A stretch of DNA of 64,000 nucleotides, from NCBI GenBank assembly GCA_043228905.1, contig JBHGNT010000001.1, forward strand, positions 9,362,001-9,426,000. Reading direction: 5' to 3'. This stretch comes from Azolla caroliniana (taxonomy: Eukaryota > Polypodiophyta). The translations under genes and the position numbers were made by a program. The notes under the pieces are model-generated. The model had not been told where the DNA came from. It saw nothing but the letters and a program-made list of their open reading frames with translations, and searched no databases. This document shows, piece after piece, positions 19,700 to 31,875 of the stretch. How positions within the stretch are numbered: the stretch's first letter is position 1; every line of letters starts with the position of its first letter.

Positions 19700-20133
19700 A
19701 GCTATGGCTAATTCCATTTATAGACAGAAGAAGTTCCAGATTTCTGGGCATTTTGATAACCCTGCGGAAAGAGAGACCTGCAAATTTCCTCAATGTGAGT
19801 ATAGAGCGATATAATCAAGTTGAATTAATACCTAATCGGGGATTGAAAACTAGCTGTATCGTTGTTGAACATGAGTTTTTGTAGACTGGGACTCTTAAGG
19901 ATTCTGGTTCTTTCTTGCAGATTCAATCCCGATTCTGCAGTCAAGGTGCTACTTTTACTTTCTGCCACAATCAGCAGGATTCTTTCTTGGCTTCTCAGAA
20001 AGACTTCCTTAATGGAGAATCAGAGGAGATAAACCTTGGTAACTTCTCATACTATTCAACTACCCATAGAAGGATTAATGATGGAGGGTTTGCTAGTGTT
20101 AATATTCATCTAGTTCCACGAAGATCATCATGA
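19700..20133 (+). pseudogene. Possible two-exon gene fragment, unrecognised
   Basis: From 19921, just after TTCTTTCTTGCAG (a good splice acceptor), an open frame of about 70 codons runs to TGA at 20131-20133. It reads IQSRFCSQGATFTFCHNQQD, later GNFSYYSTTHRRINDGGFA and ends VNIHLVPRRSS. Codon use looks protein-like. Before it, 19715-19797 reads FQISGHFDNPAERETCKFPQ and is followed by GTGAGTA, a good donor. I do not recognise the family. With no obvious start or neighbouring exons it may be a gene relic next to the tandem repeat. Confidence 0.35.
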
Positions 20134-23100
20134 GTAATCTGAAACTGCAATCAAGAGTCAGTAATAGGTGCTTTTCCACAGTATATTATATACTAGATGA
20201 AACAAACTGTATAGGCGATTTGGCTATGGCTGAACAGTAAAGTGTAGAAAAGGTGTAGGATTGATGCAAGAGATTCTAAAGTTCATTTCTGTGGATGATC
20301 TTGAAGAGAAGGAAGGGTGTAAAACATCTGAAAAGATCGACATGGCCGCCCAATTTCTGCAAACAAAAACTCAATGAAGCCCAGATCGATGAATGTGGAG
20401 AAGATGTACTTGAAAGATATCAAAGAACATGTCTAAGAATTCAATGAGAGATGGCTTCACATCGGCATGGATGTGATATATAGTTTTTTGCATTAGGGTT
20501 CCACATTTTTGTAGTGTCTGAAATAGGCCATCAGTTTGCCTGGGGCTTAATTTCACAGGATCCATTTGGGAATTATGCTGGAAAATTATATTCTGGAGCG
20601 TTTGGCTTCCCTTGGGCATCAGCAGAAGGATTAATGGCGAGGCTTGAAGACAAAAACTCTGCACATTCTTGCAATGCAGAAGTTTTTGGTTGCCCAAACC
20701 CTAAACCCTAAACTTCGAACCCTAACAACTCTTTGAAACGATTTACCCTTTCTTGAACATTTGCAGAATTTGAGAATCGAGTGTACAGGTAACAGAGGAG
20801 TACTAATCATTCAAGTCTGATTGGAAATCGCAGCTTAACGACTTGTGGTTTATAGATCTCTTGAACAATTTGGCTTGAGTTTGGAATATCCTACAAAGTG
20901 TTTGGGTTTAAAGGTTTTGTGGTTCGGTTCGGTTCGGTTTGGTTAAGGTTAAGGTTCTAAATTGTTTCTAATAGTTTTGAGTTTGGGACTCCCAAACTAA
21001 AGCAAATCATTGCTAATGACTAATTACAATAGTGGTTGTGGGAGAGGATTCAACCTTCCTCTTCCTAGTATGGGCATTGAACAGGTGTTTCTCCGAATGC
21101 AAACCGAACTTTCTTTGGTAAAATAAAAAGCCACATCCGATGATACTGGAATGATGGGTCTAAACGGTATGAATGGTTCTCCGCGGGTTAATGTAAATGT
21201 GAACCGATGGGGTAGAGATGAACATGATATTAGAGGTTGAGAAGTGAGTTATGAAGAAGAAGAAGATGATGATGATATAGGTGGTTCTGGTCCTAATCGT
21301 AATGCAAACATCTAGAACCTCTCTAATATTAGGCATAAATTGGTGGACCATTTTAGGGGGGGGGTATAGCACAAAGTGGGATATATAGGTTGAGCTTTTG
21401 CATGTTTTCACCATAACCTCATAATTCTATCACGCTACAAGGCTTGGCCACTCAAAGTAGAAAACCAAAGGCACAAACACGTAAACCACATAGGAGAGAA
21501 GAAAAGCATGGGGGAAACGAAAGGCAAAAAACCGAATGGAGTACAAACATCTGGTATAGGGGTTGAACTATAACAACACAATGTTTTGGGACACGTAGGA
21601 TCACATCCCCGTATAAGTTCTAACAATTACTATAGATTTTGATTTTTGTCTTTTAATATTTGTGTATGTATGCAGTCGTGCTTTCATATTTTTGTCTCTC
21701 TTCTTTGATCATGCTCCACTCTCAAATAGAGTCCCGGCGCTTTTCCACACATGCAACACATTCAAGATCATGTAAGTTGGAGGTCTTTCAAAGGCACACG
21801 TTTCAATCCATCTAATCTTAAAATGGTATATGCTTAGCTAAGGGAAATATTTGCGTCTTTTTGTCTCAAGAACATGAACTATCTATGTATACACTCTCAA
21901 CCTAATTCCCAAGTAGATGTCAACTATTTTATTTCTTTTCTAGATGGGAAACTTACCAAAATAACTGTAACATTTCAAGGAACTATGGTAGAGTACTTTG
22001 AAATATGTGATATTTTGTGAAAGATGAGTGTTTTGGTGAATTTCTTGTTTGTTGTGACAATATTCTCTAAAACATTCTATTATTCTTCGGTCTCATTATT
22101 CATAGGTCACTTTGGCATCTTACAAGACATGAATATATCATGATGTGCTTTCTTTCATTCTAAGGATGAGTAGGAGAATATTATGGAATCAAGATTAAAA
22201 ATCACACAATTCATGTTAATCCAGATTTTTGTTGTAAGAGGAGATTTTACTTACTTTCATAACTTTCATAATCTTTCATTACACAAAAAAATACTTAAGG
22301 TCTTGTAATGAAATTTTTATTATTACTTACATTCATGATTTTGTTATGACAAAAGGAAAAATAACATGATAACAAGGAAAGAAGTTAATCATCAAGACAT
22401 TTCCTAATAACATGATATTTCACATTGTTGTATCTCAAGAGCTCGGTAGCAAGAAACATTGATGATGTGAGGTAAAATGGTAAGCTCCTAATAAAATATC
22501 TCTTGAAAAAAACTTTGTTAGAGTTAGTGCCATAGTTCAAGGGTAATGTTGCAAAATCTTTAGATTTTGCATGTGAACCAAATGTGCAGAGTTAACCAAG
22601 CTTGTGTGCTCAATTATAACAACATCAACTTCATCATGCTAAACCGAAGGTGTGAAACAACGATAGAATCATTGCAATGGTAAGTTGCCTCTTCTCAACT
22701 CATGATTAGAAAATTACGTTGCGATGACAATAATTGATTTGCATAGAAAGAAAAAAGGATGCATTAAGATATCAATATGTTCTATAGGACATAAGAAAGT
22801 TTGTTGGCCATCATAATTTATTACCAACTAAGGATGTTGCCTGTACTCATGTTGTATCCATAACTACATAAACAAAAGTATATGTATGAGACTCAAATAG
22901 GTATGCATGCATGCAGGCATGTATGTATGTATATATGTACATAGTATACAAATGCATTGATATAAATGTATATGACACATGAACATACAAGAGCACATTA
23001 ACAACGATTTAAGAATATACATATAAACACATGCATACATGTCCATAGTAAATACACTTTGTCCAAGTGGTCATGTCTTTGGAGAGATATTTTCATGCAT

Positions 23101-23930
23101 TGAGTGCAACTATGAACTCCGTTTTCCAACACATTACAAATACTAACCTAATGTTAAACAAAAGTATGCTATTTAACCATCACATTAATGCTAGAGTTGT
23201 ACGCCAATACAACTAATGCCGAAGAAACAATAACTCAAATGGGTATTGTCCAACATTTGTCTTCACTATATAAGAGCCATTCATTTTAACTTGCAAGCTT
23301 TCATTACACAAAACAACGTGGGTCTCCTCCATCCAAAGCGCATTATTATTATAGTCCTTACTTGCCCCTTCCAATGAACTACTATATCTATAGTAAAAAT
23401 GCATGAATGGTAAAGTCTTAAATCATTTCGTATGCAACATGTTTTGTAGCGCTTAAACATGTAAATCCATGACATTTAAAATGTCACTAGTTTTGAAAGT
23501 GCATAAAGAGCATGCACACCATAAACATATAAATGGAACCCAATAAAAGTGTAAAAGAGGTATACAAGATAATAGAGGTGGAAAAGTATGATATTATGTT
23601 AGAGCTTTATTCTTGAGCTAGAGGGACAAAGGTTCCTACTTTCTTAAAAATTCAAAAATTTTCACTTTCCATTTGTTCTCTCACCATGGAAAATTCATGA
23701 TATGCTTTAGAGGCAAAAAGCTTCCACACCAGTCTAAACCGTCAAAACATGTATGCAAGCACATTTGACGTAAAGCAATTTACGGAATGTTTGAGAGTTT
23801 GTATATGTATATTAGATTGTACTACAATTTAATTTGGAAACTCCAAAAATGAAGTCTTTAAATCAGTTGGCTTGTAACTTCAAGTTCTTTGGACTTTCCG
23901 TACTAAAAAAACATCCCAAACGGGGAGGTA
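20134..23930. other. Spacer, no gene recognised
   Basis: Holds a two-unit telomere-like motif AAACCCTAAACCCTAAAC at 20696-20713 with further AACCCTAA downstream, a GGTTCGG repeat patch near 20920-20945, a GAA/GAT-rich stretch near 21250-21280 and a run of G at 21355-21363. Short open frames on both strands have no recognisable motifs. ATGC/ATGT tetranucleotide runs lie near 22905-22940. Confidence 0.6.
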
Positions 23931-24139
23931 CTGCAAAACATTTGGTTCAAGCTGCAATCTTGGCTGTGCGGACAATACGACTCAATTGAAGGGCACTTGA
24001 ATGAAGCAGAAAGGGCTCAGTCAAAGTTTCTGCTGAAATGGGGTGGTTCTCCTATGATGGTAAAATCATCGTCAGGGCCTAAATGGAACTACCAAGCATC
24101 AAGATGGTTGTTTCCGCCAATGGCTTCCATTAGTGGACA

Positions 24140-24340
24140 GGAGATGTAAATATGTTTAGCAGCGGTACAAGTTACCATATAAAAAGAGTCGAGGGGATAC
24201 TTTTGTTGAAAATGACGGGGTGGGGATTATGTTTAGTTTTGTGTGGAGAAGTGTGAGTTTTGCTGAATATGGTTGAACTTTGATGTACTTCGTTTGCTAA
24301 CTAATGTGAAGTAGTGTTTTTTTGGAATAAAAAAAAACAA
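24140..24340 (+). repeat. LINE-type 3' tail, copy 1
   Basis: The stretch with TTGTTGAAAATGACGGGGTG and GTTTGCTAACTAATGTGAAG followed by an A-rich tail recurs at 24783-25050 (minus), 30329-30450 (minus), 31685-31875 (+) and about 49590-49665 (+). Shared 3' end and A-rich tail point to a LINE or LINE-mobilised family. Confidence 0.6.
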
Positions 24341-24782
24341 ACTTAATGTCCATCCGCACCTATAATTGAAAATAAATCTCCTAAACGAAGTCCTTGCATT
24401 GTAATCTCTATCTATCTACATTTGCCGGATTTGATTGTTGTGAATTTAGATAGTGATGCAACAACATGTGCATTAGTAGCATTCTTAAGATAATGCTTTA
24501 CTCATTAGTAGTATTCCTTTTGCCAAACCCGTTACCAATTTGTGAAACAAAAACAATGCTCCCTAAATAGATGCAACAATGTCTTTGAGATTAACTCTTG
24601 AGGAAAGACTTTTATTAGGTCTCGTGAAAAAATTCTAAAATAAGAATTCAGACATGAATTGATCATGCAAATGAAGAACCTCCAAATATCTCTCCTATTT
24701 ACATGTTTTTAGGTGTTTTAAGGCATTCTAACAATTTTAACAAAGTTAAGAGTGCTCTCAAAAGTATGAAAATATAGAGGGA

Positions 24783-25050
24783 CATTTTTTTTAAAACCAA
24801 AAAAACATTGTTTCGGATCAGATAGCAAACAAAATACAACAAAGTTCAAACATTAAGATCCACAAGGCCTAACCTTAGAGGGATCGAAATATCCAACAAC
24901 TCCAAAAACAACAACAATTTCAGCAAAACTCACGTTGTCCTTCCCCCCACAAATCTGGTCATAATCCCCACCCCCTCATGTACAACAAAATTATCCTACC
25001 TACTCTTTTACAACAAAGTTATCTGGGTACCACAACTATGGTAATAGGGG
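24783..25050 (-). repeat. LINE-type 3' tail, copy 2
   Basis: Reverse complement begins near a TTACCATAGTTGTGG block, contains GAGGGGGTGGGGATTATGAC and ends in TTTTGTTTGCTATCTG plus an A-rich tail, as in the copy at 24140. Confidence 0.6.
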
Positions 25051-25184
25051 GACATTTTCATAAAAATAGCCCAATACCTTTAGGAACTTAGATACACTAT
25101 AAATTAGTGGACACTCACCCAACAAGGTAAAAAAACAAAGATTTAGAAACTAACCTACAACAGGAAAAGATAACAAGAGTGTTT

Positions 25185-25248
25185 GGAGATGTGGTGAGTT
25201 GATCCATGTACCTCTGGCATGCTAAACAAGACAATTTGAATGACATCT
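25185..25248 (-). pseudogene. tRNA-Ala pseudogene
   Basis: GGAGATG, TTGATCC, GTACCTCTGGCATGCTAAAC match in order the 3' two thirds of the intact tRNA-Ala gene at 26103-26175, with many changes. The T arm can no longer pair and the D-arm side is barely recognisable. It lies 0.9 kb from the intact gene on the same strand. Confidence 0.65.
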
Positions 25249-25249
25249 C

Positions 25250-26102
25250 GAGTAATGTTGATCCAACACAAAATGTCACAAATATATGTGTAGTTATTTA
25301 TCTACCTACCTATCTATATACACTAATTTGTTATTATTAATGGAGTATGTGCATTAACATACATGGAGAAGAGGAAGAATTTCTTTAGGCAATGCACGTT
25401 CTTGATTATATTCCTTATATGGTAAAATACTAAGAAGTTTGTTTTCACCTTATCTAATCGGAAGAAAACTATAGTATTTGAGGAGTATTGTGTATAATAT
25501 ACATAGCTCTAACTAACTTAGGAAGAACTCTATGGTATTTGAAGAGTGGTGTATAAAGATACATTTCTCTAACTAACTAACTAAAGAGTATGCTTGTTGT
25601 AACATTTCTAACATAGAATGTGGCAATCTTCACCCATTGTGTACGATTTTCTTTTGCCCTTTGTTTGCTTAACAAATGTAAGATTGTTTATCAAATTTTA
25701 TCCTGCTCTCGCTCACGAGAATGCTTGAAGTAATGAAACAAATTATCACAACGTTGAGTCATATAAGTTCTCGAGACATGACGAGCATACACATTCATGA
25801 TGAGGACTAGATAGAAAACTTGTATAGAAAGAAAGATGGAGTAGAGTTGCCCCATCAGGGTTATTTAGAAAACCACATCAATGAATTGATAAGGAAATTC
25901 CGCATGTTAGAGCCAAACTCTCTATCTTGGTTTAAGCTAGTTAGGCTAAAAGAAAAAAGAAAAAAGCAAAACAATTGGAGAATGAGGTCATAATAGAGTG
26001 CCTTGCCTTAATGGTTGCTGATACAAATAAGGCCTTTTCGAGTAAAACATAGGACAAAATTAAAAGCATTCCCGAAAGTAGTATACACAATATGTATGAA
26101 AT
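25250..26102. other. Spacer, no gene recognised
   Basis: AT-rich. A short duplication of ATACAT(T/A)...CTCTAACTAACT with GAAGAACTCTATGGTATTTGA appears at 25455-25580. Nothing else is recognisable. Confidence 0.5.
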
Positions 26103-26175
26103 TGGAGATGCGGGGTATCGATCCCCGTACCTCTCGCATGCTAAGCGAGCGCTCTACCATCTGAGCTACATCCCC
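26103..26175 (-). tRNA. tRNA-Ala (AGC)
   Basis: Minus strand folds as a full cloverleaf of 73 nt: acceptor GGGGATG with CATCTCC (one G-U pair) and discriminator A, D arm GCTC...GAGC, anticodon arm CTCGC-TTAGCAT-GCGAG with anticodon AGC, and T arm CGGGG-ATCGATA-CCCCG. Internal Pol III A box (TAGCTCAGATGG) and B box (GGGATCGATACC) are present. There is no intron. The CCA is not encoded, as expected for a nuclear gene. It charges alanine. Confidence 0.97.
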
Positions 26176-26288
26176 ATCTTGTAGGCTTTACAATCCAATA
26201 TTATTTAATATAGGTACATGGAGATGTGGTTTGAAACATTAATAATGTAATGTATTCGTCTATCGAGCAATGGGTTTGATGATGCATG

Positions 26289-26666
26289 TTAAGGGTCACT
26301 TTCCATGACTGGATGATTGAAAGCAATACCAAAATTTTGAAATTCTTTTTTCTTCTTCTTAAATTGATTGTATAGAGGTATGTTTTTATCCTTATATGCC
26401 AAATTCATGGACACATAACCGGGATTATATGGTGTAGATACACGCCCTACATCTCCATTTCCATACCTAATGCAAGCTACTTTTATAGAGTTGTATTTAT
26501 GGAACACAAGACATGTCAAAATCACTTGGTGTGGAATTTCCCCCAAAATCTTCACATGACTTTGTTTCATTTTTTCAAGCCACGGGGCGGGCTTAATGTG
26601 CATGTCAATCTCGTGAGTACACAACAAATTTCCGCAGGGGTTCTTACAAGCTCCAAACTTTGAGGA
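26289..26666 (-). CDS. Unrecognised ORF, possibly a gene fragment
   Basis: A 112-codon frame from ATG at 26627 (open further upstream to about 26666) reads GEIPHQVILTCLVFHKYNS, ACIRYGNGDVGRVSTPYNPG and YVSMNLAYKDKNIPLYNQF, ending FNHPVMESDP. The composition (Cys, Trp, Tyr, Pro spread evenly) looks more protein-like than the surrounding low-complexity ORFs. I do not recognise a domain, signal peptide or splice partners. It could equally be a chance ORF. Confidence 0.25.
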   Translation of the reverse strand, partial: SSKFGACKNPCGNLLCTHEIDMHIKPAPWLEKMKQSHVKILGEIPHQVILTCLVFHKYNSIKVACIRYGNGDVGRVSTPYNPGYVSMNLAYKDKNIPLYNQFKKKKKEFQNFGIAFNHPVMESDP

Positions 26667-26669
26667 ATG

Positions 26670-27579
26670 ACCTAAAAGGGATTATGTGTATGGTCGCATG
26701 GAACATGTGGATGTGTGCATAGGTATTAAGAATTCACATTTCTATTTTCTAGTATTGATAGGTGAAATGAAACCAAATATTTCTGGAAAAAATTGCCTCC
26801 TAGGATATGTAATATGTATGTACACAGAGAATGATATTGTTCAATTTCTAAATGGAGACAACTGAATTTTGCGCGATTGATTTTTCAACCCATTGTAAAG
26901 CAAATAAACCCAAGGCTTGGATGATCTTTTGCATTATTCATGAATGTTAGGAATAATTTATGAGCTGAAGCACGGGAGATTTAAATCTCCCCAATAAGGA
27001 AAGGTAGAATTAAGAAACCATTCCATATTGAACTAGATGCTTTCCATTCACCTAGTTCATGTAACATGGCTTACTCCCCCTCATTTACCAAACAATCATC
27101 TAAAAATTCATGTGCTTCTTGTAGATTGAGAAAAGGTGATTCATATAAGAAATTTGAAATACTCTTAGAAATTCACCCATATTGGTACGTGCATGCATGG
27201 AAACACACACACACACACACAATACAATACATGTATGCACGACTAGGGATGTATTTAATGGAAACCAAGGAAATGCATAAGATTTGATAGTTTTCAAAAT
27301 GTGTATGGTTTTGATCCGTTTTTTTGTAATTGTAACTGGCAAAAATACATTATAACAAGATTTGTCGTCTCTAGTGTCTACAGATAATGAGGTCTTCTAC
27401 TTTCTTCCAACTTCACATAAGAGAGCTATCAAAGAATATTTGAACACTCCATAACGCATCTTCAAGCTATAAGAATACTTCGGAAAAGGGCATAAGTAAT
27501 AAAGAGGAAGAGTATATGGAGTATATTATGCATTTGAGTCTTGGTTTACATAACATTTAAACAATTCACAAAAAACACC

Positions 27580-27616
<37 letters not shown>

Positions 27617-29750
27617 ATAGACATATAAACTGATTCAAAACTTTTGCATATCATGGAATCATTAGAGAGTATGTAATTCAAACAATAGAGTTTCCATGTT
27701 TTTCACTAACAAAAATAATTTACACCACTCGATATCACTTCCCTTCGGGAACATATTGCATCACATGGAAGCAAATATGTAAAGAATAATACTCAACATC
27801 ACATGATGGCATGGCTAATATTAATGGCAATTAATAAATTTGTTGATTAGTCATAATCTTCGACAATATAATGTGCTCTAAAGTATTTAATAAAATGTGT
27901 AGATTATATATATAGAACATGCAAATCATGCCATGCACATAATATATATTTTATATTAATATTGTATTATCAAATATAGTACATATTAATTAATATATAT
28001 ATCTACATTAATTATGCATATCAATGTTTCTTTTAGGAAGATGCTTGGTTGATATAAAATGTAAAAACATGTAGTTATCATACAGAAACTAAATATAAGT
28101 AAATTAGGGTATTTATCAAATATAAATAGAACCCTAGTGAATGTTAAAGAATCCAAGTGTGAGGTTCCGTCTACCATTGAACCTTAACATTAACCAGAAT
28201 TGAATAAAATGCAAAGAAAAATTCAAAACCACTCATAGAGACGCATCTACATAAAAGCAAAAAAGTAATTTATCAGATCATTGGGAGGTAATGGGCCAAT
28301 GCACTTCGAAGTTGGTACATACCATTGATTGCATTGTTGCAAAGTGTCTGTAAGAGAGGAGAACGTGTGTGGAAGAGAGATGAAGGGGGGTGGAAGAGAG
28401 AGAATTTGCTTATTGCATTGGTTAACTAAAGAAAATTGTGTTGAACATGTGCATAACAATGTGAGAAGTGCTACAAGAGCGAGAAGAAACTATAACTTAG
28501 AAGAGAGTAACCAAGATGCCAACGAGAAAAGAGTGTTAACAAAGAGAGAATAGAGTGTGTATCATTATTGGAGAGAAGGAAGAGTCACTAGTGAGAAGGG
28601 AGAGTTAATGGTAAGAAGAGAAAGTCACTAACGACAAGAGAGAGTTTTCAATGAGAAGTGACAAGAAGAGTGCTAGGAGTGAAAACCCAAGTTTGTGGTG
28701 AAACCCAAACTATGAGCGGAACGAGAGCCAAAAGCAAAAATGGCTAGGAATGAAGTTGAACTACGAGACAAGAAATCTGTCTAAGTTTAGAACCACCCTC
28801 TTGGTTTTGCCACATTTTCTAGATTCATCACTTCTAGCTCTCCTCTCACCACTAGATCTCATCACTCCTAGTTCTTATTTTGCCACTAGGTCCCTTCGAG
28901 TCTAGTTAACCTTTCACCATTAAGCCTCTTCTCATGTAGTTCTCTTTATTCTTAGATTTCTCATCTCACCAATACCTCTCTCTTCTGTCTTGGCTCTTAT
29001 TTCACTAGTACCCCCACGTTGAGCACAAAATTAATCACACAAAATTTTCCATTAATCAAGATCATTCTTAAAATAAATGAAGTTACCCCAATCTCGACTT
29101 CTTTGTAAATGGCCCAACCATTCTCTTTCATATGGTACAAGAGTTAATATTTTTAAGTTTGTTTTTCTTTGTGCATATCAAACCAAAAAACATTTTATAA
29201 TAGTTCAGATTTACGCTAACCCACTCAACTAGCATGGTTTTTTCATATTTCTTTTCACCTACTTCCTTTACGTGAACACATTTATCCTTTCTTAGCTTCA
29301 TGTAAGTTGTCTAAATCCAAGATTCATGTGCCCACTTCCTCCCCATTGCTCGATTGTGTCATGACAACTTGATTATCGAGTTGATATTTGATATGTTTGT
29401 TAAGAGATCACATTTTCTTTATAACATAGAGCATTGTCACCTAGTATCTTTGTTGATCCATTTGATTTTGCTATGTCGAAATTCTCCATTGTTTGCAATC
29501 TTTGACAATTTATATGCTCACAACACTATCCCCCTGTGATGATCAGTCCCACAAGTCTCAATGCACAAAATGGAACTTGATTTTATGTGGATATTGTCAA
29601 GGAAAAGTATTTGACAAAAGTTAGGATATTGTGAGTTAGATCATTAAGTGTATAATCTAACCAATCAACAAGATACTATAACTTTTTGTACATTATCATG
29701 GTGTCCAAAACACCTTCAATCTCAAACTTTGGTCAGTTTAATCTAGAGTG
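26670..29750. other. Spacer with microsatellites and purine-rich arrays
   Basis: AT-rich DNA without recognised genes. (CA)n is near 27205-27220 and (TA)n at 27586-27613. From about 28340 to 28770 the plus strand is purine-rich with degenerate copies of AGTGAGAAGAGAGAGT-type units. From about 28800 to 29000 it is pyrimidine-rich with CACCACTAGATCTC-type units, so the two stretches are loosely inverted. Confidence 0.5.
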
Positions 29751-29762
29751 GAAATAGAAGAA

Positions 29763-30075
29763 GGGAAAAGTACCAGGATACCCCTAGAAGTTCGTCTATT
29801 TACCAGAATGCCCCTGGAAGTTCCAAATTTACCAAACTACCCCTATGTCCAAAAAATTACACTTAATAAAGTAATTATACACTCAAATCTTTGGTAAATA
29901 GGGCTAGTTCGGGTCCATTTCTTCCATCTTTGGTAAATAGGGCTTGTAGATTTGAGTGTATAATTACTTTACAAAGTGTAATGTTTTGCGCAGAGGGGTA
30001 GTTTGGTAAATTTAGAACTTCTAGGGGCATTCTGGTAAATAGACGAACATCCAGGGGTATCTTGGTACTTTTCCC
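29763..30075. mobile_element. Mutator-like foldback MITE
   Basis: 313 bp, mostly inverted repeat: the left arm starts GGGAAAAGTACCAGGATACC and the right arm, reverse-complemented, starts GGGAAAAGTACCAAGATACC, with similarity over about 130 bp. Both flanks are ATAGAAGAA (29754-29762 and 30076-30084), a perfect 9-bp duplication that is diagnostic of Mutator-like transposition. The centre has two direct copies of TTTGGTAAATAGGGCT. There is no coding capacity. Confidence 0.92.
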
Positions 30076-30328
30076 ATAGAAGAACAAGGATCCCTCCAAT
30101 GGTAATATGTGGAAGACTAAATGGAAACCCATACATGAAGGAAGATCTAAATGAAATGTCACATCATTGATTTGGGCAGATATGATAAGTGATTGAACTT
30201 GTCACATGACATGGTGTTCTTCACATTATTACATCACACTAGCTACACATGAGCCCCAATGTGAAACTACATTCTATTATGTATGACTTAAGCACTGTAC
30301 ACGAGGTCAAATAGGTCTTGAATGTGAA

Positions 30329-30450
30329 TTTATTTTTTTTTCCAAAAAAACACTACTTCCCATTAGTTAGCAAAAGAATTACATCGAAGAACAACCATAA
30401 TCAAAACAGCATAATCCTCACCTAACTATTTACAACAAGAGTAACCCACT
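30329..30450 (-). repeat. LINE-type 3' tail, copy 3
   Basis: Reverse complement ends GTAATTCTTTTGCTAACTAATGGG (given in part: TTTTGCTAACTAATGGGAAG) followed by an A-rich tail, as in the other copies. Only the last 120 bp are recognisable. Confidence 0.5.
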
Positions 30451-31493
30451 GCCTCTTGAATGTGAATATTCTTGAGTTGCATTATATGATTTTCAACAAA
30501 AGCATTTCTAGAGACTTTTGGATGTTTAAATATAATCTAGTGAGCATAAAAACTATGCTTGTGAAGAGTGGAGTATATACAATAGATGAATGTAATGAAT
30601 TATAGTAGCAAAATTATGCAAAATGTAAGAAGTCAACCTAATCATCTTCCTCGTAGTTGATGAAGTAATAAGGATACTACTCTAACGTCTCATTTTTGTA
30701 CTTGATTTGGCCATTGTTTTATAGATGATAGTTAAAAGAGCGTTTAAAGGCAATTGTGAGCAACTTGGGCATGTGCGTACAAAATTTTGAAATGAATTGT
30801 GTTGATGATGATTTCTCATAATGTCATATGGGAAATCATGATGCCTAAAAGAATATCTTCTAACTAGGTTTGTGGTCTCTTAAAGATTGACTTGTGTGAA
30901 TGAAAAAAAAGTGCCATCCTATCGAGTGGATCCAATCTTGTGAGAATAGAATTGAAATCCTTGGAAGGCAATAAATCTATAATTGATCGAGAGAAATGGA
31001 TTTTTGTAGACAATCAAAACGGGAAATGGTTGCAACAACCCATACGTATAATGTTCAAGCATCTTAGATTGGCTCTAGCCTACATTGCCCAAATGTTTAT
31101 GGACTAAAAATATTATTCTTCGTTGAGAGGTCTACATTATATTATTTGATGCATTGAAAGAGAGCTAATTGGTCTTGCATGGCATGGAGAAATAAATAAA
31201 CGAACTAAGTAATGTCTTTACAATGTATCTTACCTTATTGATGTTAATTTCTCTCCCTCTCAAAACTTGATGAGGATATCGGGTCCAAGTTGGATAATTT
31301 TATATATTAGAAGTCTCAAGTTGGTTGTTTCCCACCAACTCTATGTGTGTAATTATTCTTATGTTATGCTATTGTTACAAAAAAATGAATTATGTTATGC
31401 TATTGTAATTATTCTTATGTTATGATATTTTTTTTGTAAACTTATTCTTCTTGATCCAATCTCAAATAAAATAATGAATCTTTAAATCAATGC

Positions 31494-31875
31494 TATAAGG
31501 TAGCTCAAGTGGTGAAACTTATAGTGTGGAACAATAAGGTTAGACGTTCAAACCTTGTTACTTCTTTTAGAAGGAATGTTTTGCTAGCACTAGGCCCCTT
31601 GCTAAGATAAGGATAAGTGAATGGGAAGAGAAAAACAATAGTGCATGTTAAAAGTGTCACCCATTATAAGGTGTTGTAAATTTGTATAGTTATGGTACAA
31701 ATAACTAGGTTATTGGAGTTGTTTGGATACGTTTGTTGAAAATGAGGTGGGGACTATGTCCGCTTTGGTGGGAAGGCCAGAGTGAGGGCTGTTGAGAGGA
31801 ATTTTGAGAGTTCTATGATGTAATTTTGTTTGCTAACTAATGTGAAGTAGTGATTTTTTGGGGAAAAAAGAAAGA
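31494..31875 (+). repeat. SINE-like element with tRNA head and LINE-type tail
   Basis: The head has a Pol III-like A box GGTAGCTCAAGTGGTG (31499) and B-box-like GACGTTCAAACC (31545), spaced as in tRNA genes. The 3' part from about 31685 is the tail shared with the LINE-type copies (GTTTGTTGAAAATGAGGTGG, GTTTGCTAACTAATGTGAAG, A-rich end). A tRNA head joined to a LINE tail is the normal build of a SINE. I did not find a clear target duplication. Confidence 0.5.

Noticed and set aside
20696-20713. Telomere-like repeat
   Set aside because: Only two AAACCCT units, so an internal telo-box or chance; not a telomere end.
29763-30075. microRNA precursor hairpin
   Set aside because: The hairpin is fully explained by a Mutator-like MITE with a 9-bp duplication; the arms are too long and too regular for a typical miRNA gene.
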